Shown here: positions 8,030 through 17,456 of the stretch, piece by piece
How positions within the stretch are numbered: position 1 is the first letter of the stretch
Layout: each line of letters starts with the position of its first letter
Source: Streptomyces marincola
GTDB taxonomy: Bacteria > Actinomycetota > Actinomycetes > Streptomycetales > Streptomycetaceae
Direction of reading: 5' to 3'
Assembly: GCF_020410765.1 (NCBI RefSeq)
Contig: NZ_CP084541.1
Location: 2,289,001-2,353,000 of the forward strand
Length of the DNA: 64,000 bases
Translations under genes and position numbers: made by a program
Notes under the pieces: generated by a model
The model's input: the letters and a program-made list of their open reading frames with translations, nothing else
What the model was told of the DNA's origin: nothing
Databases searched by the model: none

Positions 8030-8280
8030 GGATGATGTCCTTCGAGTCGGCGTGCGGCCGGAGCGCGGCGCCGCCGCACCACCGGCCGTCGCGGCGGCCC
8101 CCGGTGCCGCGATCCACACGCCCCCTCCGGGCGCGCCCGCCGACCGCGAGGCCCCTGGCGGTGACGGCCTCCCGTACCGTTCGCACGGCGTTCCCCCTGA
8201 GTCCGCCTCCGCAGGAGCCGCGACCCGCGGCCGACGAGCACGCACGACGACGTTAGGCGAGCCGGCTTACCCCGGCCTTA

Positions 8281-11154
8281 TCAACCGCTTACGGCCCGCC
8301 CCGCCGCCCCCGCTCCCCCCGGCCCCGAACGCGCGGGCGCGGCGGGGACGGCCGTCAACGCGGCCTCCAGGTCGGCCCGTTCCTCCTCCGGGCGGTCCTG
8401 AGCGACGGCCAGTTCGAGAGCGCGGCCGAACGAGCGCCGGGCGGCCTCGTCGTCCCCCGCCGCACGGTGCAGCTCACCGAGCCGCTGCCTGGCCTCGCGC
8501 TCCAACGCCCAGTCCTCGCAGTGCGCGTACAACTCGGCGGCCTGCCCGAGCGCGCCGATGGCCCGGTCCCTCCGCCCCTCCGCCAGGAGGGCGGCGGCGA
8601 GGTGGTCAAGCGTCTCCGCCCGTGTCTGGGGCGAGTGGGGCAGCCCCTCGACGGCCAGCAGCATGTGGCGGATGCCGGCGGCGCGGTCCCCCAGCGCCAC
8701 CTGCGCCCGGCCCATGCCGGCCAGGGCCACCGCCTCCTTGTGGGCGATCTCCTCCGCGCGGTACAGCACGCGGGCGCGGACGAAGTGGATGAGCGCTTCC
8801 GCGTACTCCCCGGCACACGCGCACAGCTCCCCGAGGTTGCAGGTCGCCGCCGCCTCGCTGTAACGGTCCCCCGCGCGCCGGAACAGCTCCGCCGCCCCGC
8901 GCAGCGCCGCCTCCGCCTCCGCCGTGCGCCCGGTCTCGGCGTAGGCGGGACCGAGCATGTTGAGCGCGCGGCCCTCCGCCCCGGCGTCCCCGGTGGCCCT
9001 GGCCGCTTCGAGCGCGGTCTCGCCCGCGCCGACCCACGCGTCGAACAGCCGCCGCACGGAGAAGTAGCCGAACAGCACCCACGGCAGGTACCACGCGTGC
9101 TGGTACAGGCCGTGCTCACGCGCCAGGCCAGGGAGGGCGAGGAGCAGGGGCCTGTTCGCGTCGCACCAGGCCAGCGCGGCCTGGCGGTCGGGGAACGCGG
9201 GCGGCACGGCGTCCGTCCAGCGCGGCGGCGCGAGCGGCCGGGCCCGCGCGACGACCAGGCCCATCGCCTCGTACGCGCTCGTGGTGTACCAGTCCACGAC
9301 GCGGAGCACGGCCTGGTGCCGGTCCTCCTCGCTGTCCTGCCGCAGCGCCTCCTCACGGGCGTACACCCGCAGCAGGTCGTGGAGTTCGTACACGGCCCAG
9401 CCCGGCTGCTCCACCAGGTGCCGGGCGTGCGACTGGTCGAGCGCCCGCCGCGCCCGCGCCCGGTCCGTGCCGGTGAGGGCCGCCACCGCGCTCACCGTCA
9501 CCGGGACCGCGGGCAGCAGGCCCAGGAGCCGGAACGCGCGGGCCGCGTCGTGCGGCAGGGCCCGGTAGGAGGACGAGAAGACGGCGCGCAGCCCGGCACC
9601 GGGGCCGTCGGCGGCGTCGGACCCGCCCGGGTCGAGGCGTTCGGCGCGCAGTTCGCGCACGACGTGCCGCAGGCCGGCGCCCGGCACCGAGGCGATGCGG
9701 TCGGCGACCATGCGCAGCACCAGCGGCAGGCCCGCACACAGCTCGGTCAGTTCGGCCGCCGCCCGTGGCTCGCGGGCGACCCGCTCCTCGCCGAGCACGT
9801 CGCCGAGCAGCCGCAGCGCCTCGCGCGCGGCCAGCGCGGGCACCGCGATGCGCCGCCCCGCCTCGCGGGCGACGAGCCCGGCCAGGCGGTGGCGGCTGGT
9901 GACGACGGCCATGCAGCCGGCGCCCGGCAGCAACGGCCGCACCTGCGCGTCGTCGTGCGCGTTGTCCAGCACCACGAGGACCCGGCGGCCCGCGACCGCG
10001 GAGCGGAACAGCCCGGCCAGCGCGTCGACATCGGACGGCAGCCGCGCGGAGTCCACGTCGAGCGCGCGCAGGAACCCGTGCAGCACGGCCGTCGGATCGG
10101 CCCGTTGCGCCGGGTCGTCCCCGTGGAGGTTGACGAACAGCTGGCCGTCGGGGAACGCGTCGGCCCTGTGCTGCGCCCAGTGCAGGGCGAGCCGGGTCTT
10201 GCCGATCCCGGCCAGGCCGCACAGCAGCGCGAGCCCCGTGCCCGCCCCCGGCCCGCGGCAGTCGGCGTGGACGGCGTCGAGGTCGGCGATGAGGTCGTCC
10301 CGGCCGATGAACGTTCCGGAGACGCCCGGCAGCTGCCTCGGCACGGGAGCGGCGGGCCGGGCCGCTCGCGGGCCTTGGGCGCCGGGGCCGGGCGGCCCGT
10401 TCCGCCGGGGCCCGGCGGGCTCCTCGCGCAGGATGCGCGCGTGCAGGCCGGTCAGTTCTGGGCCCGGTTCGATGCCGAGTTCCTCGACCATGGCGTCGCG
10501 GGCCTCGCGGAACGCCCGCAGGGCCTCCGCGCGCCGGCCGTCGGCGTGCAGCGCCCGCATGAGCAACGTGTGCGCACCCTCGCGGAACGGCTGGGCCCGC
10601 AGCAGCGCCCGCAGCCCGGTGACCGCGTCCCCGTACCGGCCAAGATCCACCAGCACGCCGGCGTGCGCCTCGGCGGCCGACCAGCGTTCTTCGAGCAGCG
10701 GCCCGCGGATCATGTCGGCCACCCAGCCGGAGCCGAGTCCGGCCAGCGGCTCGCCGTGCCAGCACGCCAGCGCGGCCTCCCACGCGCGCGCCCGCTCCTC
10801 AGGACCGGCCGCGGACGTGGCGGCGTTCGCCAGCGCGCGGAACCGGTGCAGGTCGACCTGTTCGGCACGCAGCACCGCCCGGTAGCCGCGCACGCCGGTC
10901 TCGATGACGCCGGGCAGGCAGCGCCGCAGGTGGGAGACGCGCACGTGGACGGCGCCGCGGGCCGACGCCGGCGGGTCGCCGTCCCAGCAGGCCGCGATCA
11001 GGCTCTCGGTGGGCACCTCGCGCCCCGACTCCGCGAGCAGCACCCCCAGGACGCAGCGGGCTCCCGGCCCCGGCAGCGGCACCGGGCGCTCGCCCACGCG
11101 GGCGCCCACGGGTCCGAGGATCGTGAACCTCGGCGCGTCGTTGGGCAGCGTCAT
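8281..11154 (-). CDS. AfsR/SARP-family regulator with NB-ARC and TPR domains
   Basis: 957 residues in AfsR order: an OmpR-like winged helix (residues 5-95), a bacterial transcriptional activation domain (about 98-245, ending EELGIEPGPELTGLHARIL), an NB-ARC ATPase (Walker A CGLAGIGKT near 310; Walker B RRVLVVLDNAHD near 395) and C-terminal TPRs (about 690-930). Such proteins activate antibiotic genes by binding direct repeats near -35 boxes. It is close to none of the biosynthetic operons, so its target is open: it may act in trans on the tryptophan or PKS clusters, or more widely. The GGAGGGGGACACGTC before the ATG supports the start. Confidence 0.9.
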   Translation of the reverse strand: MTLPNDAPRFTILGPVGARVGERPVPLPGPGARCVLGVLLAESGREVPTESLIAACWDGDPPASARGAVHVRVSHLRRCLPGVIETGVRGYRAVLRAEQVDLHRFRALANAATSAAGPEERARAWEAALACWHGEPLAGLGSGWVADMIRGPLLEERWSAAEAHAGVLVDLGRYGDAVTGLRALLRAQPFREGAHTLLMRALHADGRRAEALRAFREARDAMVEELGIEPGPELTGLHARILREEPAGPRRNGPPGPGAQGPRAARPAAPVPRQLPGVSGTFIGRDDLIADLDAVHADCRGPGAGTGLALLCGLAGIGKTRLALHWAQHRADAFPDGQLFVNLHGDDPAQRADPTAVLHGFLRALDVDSARLPSDVDALAGLFRSAVAGRRVLVVLDNAHDDAQVRPLLPGAGCMAVVTSRHRLAGLVAREAGRRIAVPALAAREALRLLGDVLGEERVAREPRAAAELTELCAGLPLVLRMVADRIASVPGAGLRHVVRELRAERLDPGGSDAADGPGAGLRAVFSSSYRALPHDAARAFRLLGLLPAVPVTVSAVAALTGTDRARARRALDQSHARHLVEQPGWAVYELHDLLRVYAREEALRQDSEEDRHQAVLRVVDWYTTSAYEAMGLVVARARPLAPPRWTDAVPPAFPDRQAALAWCDANRPLLLALPGLAREHGLYQHAWYLPWVLFGYFSVRRLFDAWVGAGETALEAARATGDAGAEGRALNMLGPAYAETGRTAEAEAALRGAAELFRRAGDRYSEAAATCNLGELCACAGEYAEALIHFVRARVLYRAEEIAHKEAVALAGMGRAQVALGDRAAGIRHMLLAVEGLPHSPQTRAETLDHLAAALLAEGRRDRAIGALGQAAELYAHCEDWALEREARQRLGELHRAAGDDEAARRSFGRALELAVAQDRPEEERADLEAALTAVPAAPARSGPGGAGAAGRAVSG

Positions 11155-11344
11155 GACGTGTCCCCCTCCTCAAGCCCTTTGCGAGCGTACTCACATGGGC
11201 GGGGGCCAGGCCGGACGCCGCGCGGGGCCGGGCGCACGGCGCCGGGCGCTCAACGGCCCTGCGCCGCCGCGTACTCGGCCCGCGGGCCGGCGTCCACCCG
11301 CGCGGCCGGCCGGCAGGCGCTGAGCCGGTGCGCGGGCGGGCGGG

Positions 11345-12865
11345 TCAGCCGGCGGCGGGCGTGGCGGCGGGGGCCGTTCTGTCCGCGTCGTCGCGCGCCG
11401 GGGGCGCGGCGGCCGTCCTGCCGGGCAGGAAGGCGGCGAGGGCGAGGGCGGCCAGCGCCGCGCAGGCGCCGATGGCCATGACGACGCGGAAACCGTTCTC
11501 CGCGGGGAACGCCGTTCCGCCGATCGTCGTCGTCATCTGCGCGAGGACCACACCGGCCACGGCGCTGGAGACCGAGGTGCCGATGGAACGCATCAGGGTG
11601 TTCAGGCTGTTGGCCGCGGCCGTCTCGGAGACGGGCACGGCGGCCATGATCAGGGCGGGCATCGCCCCGTAGGCGAGGCCGATGCCGGCCCCGATCACCG
11701 CCGAGACCAGCACCAGGTGCCAGATCGCCGACATCAGGACGGTGCCGAGGCCGTAGCCCGCGGCGACCACGAGGGCTCCGGCCATCAGCGTGGCCTTGGG
11801 GCCCTTGGTGCGGGAGATGTGCGCGGAGACCGGCGCCACGGCCATCATCACCAGCCCGGAAGGGCCCATGACGAGGCCGACGGTGAGCATCGAGGCACCG
11901 AGGCCGTAGCCGGTGGCCTCGGGCAGTTGGAGGATCTGCGGCATCACCAGCGACATGGCGAACATCGCGAAGCCGAACACGGCGGACGCCAGGTTGGTCA
12001 GCAGCACCTGGCGGCGCGCGAGGGTGCGCAGGTCGACCAACGGCCGCGGCGTGCGCCGCTCCCATGCGCCCCACAGCACCAGGACGACGGCCGCCGCCGC
12101 GAACAGGCCGAGGGTCGTGGCGCTGGTCCAGCCCCAGTCGGCGCCCTTGGAGATCGCGAGCAGCAGGCACACCAGCGCCGTGGACAGGCCGAGGGCGCCC
12201 GGCACGTCGAACCGCCCGCCGCTGCGCATCCGCGACTGCGGCACCAGGAGCAGCACGAGCACGGCGGCGACGACTCCGGCGCCCGCGGCGCCCCAGAACA
12301 GGACGTGCCAGTCGACGCGTTCGGCGAGGAAGGCCGCCGCGGGCAGGCCGAGCGCGCCGCCGATGCCGAGCGAGGCGCTCATCAGCGCGGTGGCCGAGCC
12401 GAGCCGGTGCGCGGGCAGTTCGTCGCGCATGATGCTGATGCCGAGCGGGATCACGCCGGCGGCAAGACCCTGGAGCGTGCGCCCGGCGAGCATGGGCACC
12501 AGGCTGTCGCTGAGCGCGCCGACGACGGAGCCGCAGATCAGGAGGCCGAGGCTCAGCAGCAGCATGCGCCGTTTGCCGTACATGTCGCCGAGCCGCCCCA
12601 TCACCGGTGTGGCGACGGCGCCCGCGAGGAGCGTGGCGGTGATCACCCACGAGGTGTCGGCCGGCGGGGCGTCGAGGAGCCGGGGCAGGTCCGGCACGAG
12701 CGGGATCACGATCGTCTGCATGAGCGCGACGACGATGCCGCCGAACGCGAGTGTCGCGACCAGCCCGCCGCCCGGGGCCGCCGTGTCCCCGGCGCCCCGC
12801 CCCGGGCCGCCCTCGTTCCGCACCGCTGCGCCCTCGGGCACGGCCACCTCCGCTTTCGTTGTCAC
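11345..12865 (-). CDS. DHA2-family MFS drug exporter
   Basis: 506 residues from a GTG start with about 14 membrane segments, the DHA2 (14-TMS) plan. Family motifs are visible: GRLGDMYGKRRMLL (motif A between TM2 and TM3), GRTLQGLAAGVIPLGISIM (TM4) and GIGGALGLPAAAFLAE (motif C in TM5, typical of antiporter drug exporters). It should expel a hydrophobic compound using the proton gradient. It is divergent from a TetR gene and a perfect dyad sits between them, the classic layout of a TetR-repressed efflux pump. A role in self-resistance to one of the products encoded here is possible but unproven. Confidence 0.9.
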   Translation of the reverse strand: MTTKAEVAVPEGAAVRNEGGPGRGAGDTAAPGGGLVATLAFGGIVVALMQTIVIPLVPDLPRLLDAPPADTSWVITATLLAGAVATPVMGRLGDMYGKRRMLLLSLGLLICGSVVGALSDSLVPMLAGRTLQGLAAGVIPLGISIMRDELPAHRLGSATALMSASLGIGGALGLPAAAFLAERVDWHVLFWGAAGAGVVAAVLVLLLVPQSRMRSGGRFDVPGALGLSTALVCLLLAISKGADWGWTSATTLGLFAAAAVVLVLWGAWERRTPRPLVDLRTLARRQVLLTNLASAVFGFAMFAMSLVMPQILQLPEATGYGLGASMLTVGLVMGPSGLVMMAVAPVSAHISRTKGPKATLMAGALVVAAGYGLGTVLMSAIWHLVLVSAVIGAGIGLAYGAMPALIMAAVPVSETAAANSLNTLMRSIGTSVSSAVAGVVLAQMTTTIGGTAFPAENGFRVVMAIGACAALAALALAAFLPGRTAAAPPARDDADRTAPAATPAAG

Positions 12866-12897
12866 ATGCGTACGGACGGCGACGCCCGTCAGATTTT

Positions 12898-12917
12898 TAA
12901 GTCAGTCGCTTGACTTA
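12898..12917. promoter_or_regulatory. TetR operator, perfect dyad TAAGTCA-N6-TGACTTA
   Basis: A perfect 7+7 inverted repeat lies in the 166-nt gap between the divergent MFS and TetR genes, in the only AT-rich part of that gap. It probably controls both promoters. Confidence 0.75.
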
Positions 12918-13031
12918 CATTAGCAAGCCTTCTTGACTCGTCGCATCGACACCGCCGGCGGGAGGCACCCGCGAGCGCCCCGCGAGGGCCCTCGCTGGGA
13001 TTCCGGCCGGCCATCCGGTGGGATGGTGACC

Positions 13032-13694
13032 ATGGCAGACCGAACCGCACGGGCCGACAGGTCCGAGAGCACACGACACCTGATCCTCGCCGCGGCCGAG
13101 CGGCTGTTCGCCGAGCACGGCGTCTTCGCCGTGTCCAACCGGCAGATCAGCGAGGCCGCGGGGCAGGGCAACAACGCCGCGGTCGGCTACCACTTCGGCA
13201 CCAAGAACGACCTGCTGCGGGCCATCGTCCGCAGGCACGCCGACCCCATGAACGAGGTGCGGCTGCGGATGCTCGCGGAGATCGGGGACTCGCGGCTCGT
13301 GCGGGACTGGGTGGCCTGCCTGGTCCGGCCGGGGACACGGCACCTGGCGGAACAGGGCGGCCCCACCTGGTACGCGCGCTTCGCCGCCCAGCTGATGGCG
13401 GACCCCGTGCTGCGGGAGATGATGATCGACGAGGCGTTCGGCCCGTCCCTCACGCGCACCGTCGACGGGCTGAACCGCTGCCTGCCCGACCTGCCGCTCC
13501 CCGTCCGCCTCGAACGCGGCGACATGGCACGGCACCTGCTCGTCCACATGCTCGCGGAACGGGAACGCGCGCTCGCGGACGGCGCCCCCACCCCCAGGTC
13601 GACCTGGGAGGAGTACGCCACCGGGCTCATCGACGCGATCACCGGGGTCTGGCTCGCGCCGGTGACCCCCGTCCGCCGGACGACACCCCGCTGA
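13032..13694 (+). CDS. TetR-family repressor, likely of the adjacent MFS exporter
   Basis: 220 residues from ATG at 13032 (another in-frame ATG is at 13023). The N-terminal helix-turn-helix is clear: STRHLILAAAERLFAEHG, then NRQISEAAGQGNNAAVGYHFGTKNDLLRAI. The C-terminal half is a variable ligand-binding domain (WYARFAAQLMADPVL is typical of a broad actinobacterial subgroup). The gene is divergent from the DHA2 exporter with the dyad 12898-12917 between them, so it most likely represses both genes until a transported ligand binds. Confidence 0.85.
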   Translation: MADRTARADRSESTRHLILAAAERLFAEHGVFAVSNRQISEAAGQGNNAAVGYHFGTKNDLLRAIVRRHADPMNEVRLRMLAEIGDSRLVRDWVACLVRPGTRHLAEQGGPTWYARFAAQLMADPVLREMMIDEAFGPSLTRTVDGLNRCLPDLPLPVRLERGDMARHLLVHMLAERERALADGAPTPRSTWEEYATGLIDAITGVWLAPVTPVRRTTPR

Positions 13695-13760
13695 CCCGCC
13701 CGCGGAGCCGCCGGCGCACACCGCGCTCGCCGCGCCGTTCACAGCGCCCGCCGCGCACCG

Positions 13761-14648
13761 TCAGCGCAGTTCGCCGAGAACGCGCAGCCGCCGCACCACC
13801 TCGCGCGGCGCGCGGCGTCGGCGCCTGAGAGCGCGCGGCAGGCGCGCAAGCAGCGCGCACAGCGCGCGCGCCGCCGCGCGGTTGTGCGTGCTGTGCGCGG
13901 CGAGCGCGGCCGTCCTGCGGGCGGCCGAGCCGAGCGGCAGGCGCATCCAGCAGACCAGCAGGTCGTTGCGGCGGTGCAGGGCCCAGCGCCCGCCCGGGTC
14001 GCCCCGGCTCTCCGAGGGCCGGTGGTGCGCCTCGACGTCCGCCGTGTACGCCGTGTCCCAGCCGTCCGCGGCCAGGTCGACGGCGAGCAGGGTCTCCTCG
14101 CCACCGAAGAACAGCAGTTCGTCGAACCCCCCGGCGGCGAGGAACGCGTCCTTCCTGACCACCGCGGCGCAGGCCGGGAAGCCCACGATCGCGGGCCCCG
14201 GCAGGCCGGGCGGGTGCCCGATCGGCGCCGAGGCCATCTTGCGCGAGACGGCGTCCACCGGCCCGCCGCGGCCGAGGCGGACCCGGCCGGCGAGCAGCCC
14301 GAGCCGCGGGTGGCCGTCGAGGATGCCGGCCGCCCTGGCCAGCGCGCCCGGCGCCCACCACGAGTCGTCGTCGCTGAACGCGACGTAGGGCGTGCGGGCG
14401 AGGCGCACCCCGATGTTGCGCGCGGGCGCGCCGAGGTTGCGCGGCAGCGGAACGAGGAGCGCGTCGGGGAAACGGCGCGCGACGGCGGTCGCGGTGCCGT
14501 CCCGCGACCCGTTGTCCACCACGATGACCGGCGGCCGTTCCGGCAGGGCGGTCAGCCGTTCCAGCGTGTGCAGCAGTTCCGCTCGCCGGTCGCGGGTGGC
14601 GATCACGACGCTGACCGGCGCGGCCCCGCCGTCCGCGGCTTCGCGCAT
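13761..14648 (-). CDS. Family-2 glycosyltransferase
   Basis: 295 residues; ATG at 14648 (GTG at 14651 is the alternative), preceded by GGAAGCGAGGAC. GT-A features are visible: VSVVIATRDR, VVDNGSRDGT, the DXD-like FSDDDSWW near residue 100 and an acceptor-side GFDELLFFGGEETLL that supplies the catalytic acid. It should transfer a sugar from a nucleotide sugar, perhaps to a surface glycan or metabolite. There is no hydrophobic tail and no partner gene: neighbours are a convergent TetR gene and a divergent small ORF. The C-terminal 60 residues are very Arg/Ala-rich. Confidence 0.8.
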   Translation of the reverse strand: MREAADGGAAPVSVVIATRDRRAELLHTLERLTALPERPPVIVVDNGSRDGTATAVARRFPDALLVPLPRNLGAPARNIGVRLARTPYVAFSDDDSWWAPGALARAAGILDGHPRLGLLAGRVRLGRGGPVDAVSRKMASAPIGHPPGLPGPAIVGFPACAAVVRKDAFLAAGGFDELLFFGGEETLLAVDLAADGWDTAYTADVEAHHRPSESRGDPGGRWALHRRNDLLVCWMRLPLGSAARRTAALAAHSTHNRAAARALCALLARLPRALRRRRRAPREVVRRLRVLGELR

Positions 14649-14966
14649 CACATGTCCTCGCTTCCGGACTCTTCCCGACGCGCCGCGTGCCCGCCGGACG
14701 CCTCCCGCACCCGCCGGACGGCCCGCCGGGCCCTCGCGCGCCTCCCGCGTGACGCAGTACCCCGACGCGGGCCCGCGAATCGGGCGAAGTGCGCACAACG
14801 GGCACCCGATGTCCGGTCGCGGCGGGATTGCGCCCCCGCCGCCGCGGGTACGCGGCCCGTCCGGATGCCTCGCGCGCCCCGAGGGCCGCCGCGGCACCCG
14901 GGCCGGACCGGGCCGCGCGGGTCCGCTCCGGCACCCGACGACCGACACCGCGGGAGGAGAACCGGC
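14649..14966. other. 318-nt stretch without a gene
   Basis: Divergent spacer between the glycosyltransferase and a small acidic protein. I see no convincing dyad, RNA fold or coding pattern apart from the ribosome site GGGAGGAG at its right end. Confidence 0.4.
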
Positions 14967-15146
14967 ATGACCGTGCCCGAGGAGAACCGGCCGAAGACGC
15001 CGACCACCGACGAGACCCTCACCGAGCCGGAGCGGGGCGAGCGGCGGCGCGCCCCCGGCCGCGACGAGCCCGGCCGGGGCCAGGGCGCGACGATGCGGGA
15101 GGCGCTTGAGGACGCCGAGGTCACGCCGGAGGACTACGCGGGCTGA
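14967..15146 (+). CDS. Small hydrophilic protein, 59 aa, unknown function
   Basis: ATG at 14967 follows GGGAGGAGAACCGGC, a strong ribosome site. The product is highly charged (rich in Glu, Arg, Thr, Pro and Asp), has no Cys and no hydrophobic segment, and is probably disordered; it ends VTPEDYAG. It is 102 nt upstream of a methyltransferase gene on the same strand. I do not recognise it. Confidence 0.5.
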   Translation: MTVPEENRPKTPTTDETLTEPERGERRRAPGRDEPGRGQGATMREALEDAEVTPEDYAG

Positions 15147-15248
15147 CCCGCCGGGTACGCACCCGCCGCCGGGGGGAGCCGCCCGGCGGCGGGTGGCTAC
15201 GCTGCCGCTCGACCACGAACAGGCGGACGGCAGGCGGAGGACCGGCGC

Positions 15249-16025
15249 ATGGACATCGACAACTCGAAGGCACACTCGGCCCGGGTGTGGAACTTCTGGC
15301 TCGGCGGCAAGGACTGGTACGCCTCGGACAAGGAGGCGGGCGAGCAGATCACCCGCGTCTATCCGGGCATCGTGCGCACGGCGCAGTACCAGCGGATGTT
15401 CCTGGCCCGCGCGGTCAGACACCTCGCCGGCGCGGCCGGCATACGGCAGTTCCTCGACCTGGGCACCGGCCTGCCGACCGTGGACAACACGCACGAGGTC
15501 GCCCAGCGCGTGGCCCCGGACGCCCGGATCGTCTACGTCGACAACGATCCGCTGGTCCTCGCCCACGCCCGGGCCCTGCTCACCAGCACCCCCCAGGGCG
15601 CGACCGCGTACATCGACGCGGACGTGCGCGACCCCGGGCGCGTGCTCGAACAGGCGGCGGAGTTCCTCGACTTCTCCCGGCCCGTGGCCGTGACCATGCT
15701 CGGCATCCTCGGCCACATCCCCGACGAGGACGAACCCGCCGACATCGTCCGCCGCGTGCTCGACCCGCTGCCGTCCGGCAGCTACCTGGCCGTGAGCGAC
15801 GGGACCAACACCAACGCCACCCTCAACGCGGCCACCGACGGCTACAACGCCCGCCTCGCCGGGGACTACACGCTGCGCGGTCCGGCCGAGGTGGCGGCGT
15901 TCTTCGACGGCCTGGACCTGCTCGAACCCGGCGTCGTGACGATCGAACGCTGGCGCCCCGAGCACCCCGTCTTCGAGACCGAGCAGCCGGTGGACGCCGT
16001 GTGCGGCCTCGGCGTGAAGCCGTAG
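15249..16025 (+). CDS. Methyltransf_19 (DUF574) SAM-dependent methyltransferase
   Basis: 258 residues with the hallmarks of the actinomycete Methyltransf_19 family: an N-terminal SKAHSARVWNFWLGGKDWY, a SAM-binding FLDLGTGLPTVDNTHEVA, VYVDNDPLVLAHARALL and PVAVTMLGILGHI. It should bind SAM in the cytoplasm; natural substrates of the family are mostly unknown, although Streptomyces genomes hold many copies, often beside signalling genes. It stands alone and ends at a strong convergent hairpin (16043-16071). Confidence 0.85.
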   Translation: MDIDNSKAHSARVWNFWLGGKDWYASDKEAGEQITRVYPGIVRTAQYQRMFLARAVRHLAGAAGIRQFLDLGTGLPTVDNTHEVAQRVAPDARIVYVDNDPLVLAHARALLTSTPQGATAYIDADVRDPGRVLEQAAEFLDFSRPVAVTMLGILGHIPDEDEPADIVRRVLDPLPSGSYLAVSDGTNTNATLNAATDGYNARLAGDYTLRGPAEVAAFFDGLDLLEPGVVTIERWRPEHPVFETEQPVDAVCGLGVKP

Positions 16026-16042
16026 GCCCGCGGCACGGCGAC

Positions 16043-16071
16043 GGCCGCCCGCCGTGGGGGCGCGGGCGGCC
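16043..16071. terminator. Bidirectional terminator hairpin (10-bp perfect stem)
   Basis: GGCCGCCCGC (16043-16052) and GCGGGCGGCC (16062-16071) pair perfectly around a 9-nt loop. It lies between the convergent methyltransferase and DUF5133 genes and can serve both. Confidence 0.7.
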
Positions 16072-16081
16072 GGGGGGGCCG

Positions 16082-16321
16082 TCAGGCCGCGGGTGAGGAG
16101 CCGACGGCCGAGTCGTCGAACGGGCGCGCTCCTGGCAGCCGGTTGCGGGCGGCGATGAGAGCCGCGTCGATGTCCCTGGTCCCGGTGGACACGCACAGCG
16201 TGTAGGCGACATCGTCCATGCGCCGCCTGGCCTCCTCGCTGCCCTGCTCGGCGTGCAGGGCGTGCAGGGCCTCGTACTGCTCGATCAGATTCTGTAGCAC
16301 CGCCGGGTGGGCCATCAGCAT
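16082..16321 (-). CDS. DUF5133-like small protein
   Basis: 79 residues; ATG at 16321 has AAGGAGAG at ideal spacing. The sequence (MAHPAVLQNLIEQYEALHAL, RRRMDDVAYTLCVSTGTRDI, AALIAARNRLPG) matches the DUF5133 family found mainly in Streptomyces; this is from memory of the family, not a search. It is predicted helical and cytoplasmic with no catalytic signature. It is convergent with the methyltransferase and divergent from nothing nearby; function unknown. Confidence 0.7.
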   Translation of the reverse strand: MLMAHPAVLQNLIEQYEALHALHAEQGSEEARRRMDDVAYTLCVSTGTRDIDAALIAARNRLPGARPFDDSAVGSSPAA

Positions 16322-16500
16322 CGCCGCTCTCCTTCCTCGACTTCCGCAACACGACCGCGGACCCTTCTGAAGCGCGCGTACCCCCGGCCCTCGCCTCCAT
16401 GCCATCCGCTTTCGGACGCGAAGAGGTGAACAATCGGCCGCGCGCCCCCTCACCCGCCGTCGCGCCCGGCACGTTCGCCGCATGCGCCCCGAACGCGGGC

Positions 16501-16989
16501 TCAGTCCTCGCCCGCCGCGGCGAGCGCGGCCTCCCAGGCGGTGAACGCCTTGATGACGGCGGCCCGTTCGGCCGGCTCCAGCGGGGCGAGCGCGGTGCGC
16601 CACGCACGCGCGCCCGGGGAGAGCCAGCGTTCGAGCACCGGCCGCTTCCCCTCGGGCACGCTGACGATGCGCCGCCGCCGGTCGCCCTCGTCCTCGCGCC
16701 GGTCCAGGACGCCCTTCCTGCTGAGTTCGCCGACGAGCAGGCTCGCGGTCGTCGGTGCCACCTCAAGCCGGTCGGCGAGTTCACGGACCGTCATCGGGCC
16801 GTCGAGGAGCAGCAGCGACAGCAGGGACAGGTGGCGCGGGGCGAGCGCCATGCCCCGCAACTCCTCGGGGACCTCCATGCGCTTGATCCGTCCGATGGCG
16901 CGCGGCATGACCAGCAGCAGCGTGCGGATGGCGACTTCGAGATCACCGTCGTCACCGGGCCCCGGGTGGACGGACGGCGGGAGAGCCAT
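16501..16989 (-). CDS. MarR-family regulator 1, paralogue of the gene at 18846
   Basis: 162 residues with a MarR winged helix: LAPRHLSLLSLLLLDGP, VRELADRLEVAPTTASLLVGELSRKGVL and the wing RREDEGDRRRRIV. It is divergent from a tautomerase-like gene, and a TTGCT-N5-AGCAA dyad lies in the 48-nt gap, so it most likely represses both. About half the positions match a second MarR at 18846-19334 by eye, with the same LAPRHLSLLS and LEVAPTT blocks, so the two arose by duplication. Confidence 0.85.
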   Translation of the reverse strand: MALPPSVHPGPGDDGDLEVAIRTLLLVMPRAIGRIKRMEVPEELRGMALAPRHLSLLSLLLLDGPMTVRELADRLEVAPTTASLLVGELSRKGVLDRREDEGDRRRRIVSVPEGKRPVLERWLSPGARAWRTALAPLEPAERAAVIKAFTAWEAALAAAGED

Positions 16990-17011
16990 TATGTTTCACC
17001 TCAAAGCTAGT

Positions 17012-17026
17012 TTGCTTACAGAGCAA
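17012..17026. promoter_or_regulatory. MarR operator candidate, TTGCT-N5-AGCAA
   Basis: A perfect 5+5 dyad in the 48-nt gap between the divergent MarR and tautomerase-like genes, 12 nt before the rightward ATG, where a repressor would block both promoters. Confidence 0.6.
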
Positions 17027-17037
17027 CAGGAGAGAGT

Positions 17038-17427
17038 ATGCCGCACTGCACTGTCACCCTCGCCGAGGAGCTGCTGGACGGGACCGTCGAGGAACGGCTG
17101 GTCGGTGGCCTCACCGACGCCGTCGTCTCCGTCTACGGCGACTGGGCCCGCCCCCTGGTGGTCATCGCCCTGAACGGCGTCCCGACCGCGCGGTTCGCGG
17201 TGGGCGGCAGGCTCGGCACCGCCCCAGGACCCGCGGTGCACCTGCACAGCCGCGCCGGGCTGTTCGAACAGGTGCCGGACGCCGCGAGCCGGCTGGCCAC
17301 CGCCCTCACGGACGCCCTCGCCCTCGCCCTCGGCGAGCACGTCAGGGCGGACGCCGCCGTCACCCTGACCGGCGTGCCCGACGACCGCTCCGCCGTGGGC
17401 GGCGAACTCTTCGCCGCCCGCCACTGA
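17038..17427 (+). CDS. Tautomerase-superfamily-like small protein with N-terminal Pro
   Basis: 129 residues opening MPHCTVTLAEELLDG. After Met removal Pro is the first residue, as in 4-oxalocrotonate-tautomerase-type enzymes where Pro1 is the catalytic base. The length fits two fused beta-alpha-beta units (residues 1-60 and 65-129), as in MSAD/MIF-like members. It is divergent from a MarR gene, a common layout for enzymes that deal with small unsaturated acids or phenolics. The substrate is unknown. The family call rests on Pro1 and size and is moderate. Confidence 0.55.
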   Translation: MPHCTVTLAEELLDGTVEERLVGGLTDAVVSVYGDWARPLVVIALNGVPTARFAVGGRLGTAPGPAVHLHSRAGLFEQVPDAASRLATALTDALALALGEHVRADAAVTLTGVPDDRSAVGGELFAARH

Positions 17428-17456
17428 ACGGCCCTCGGCCGCACGGTCGTGGCGCG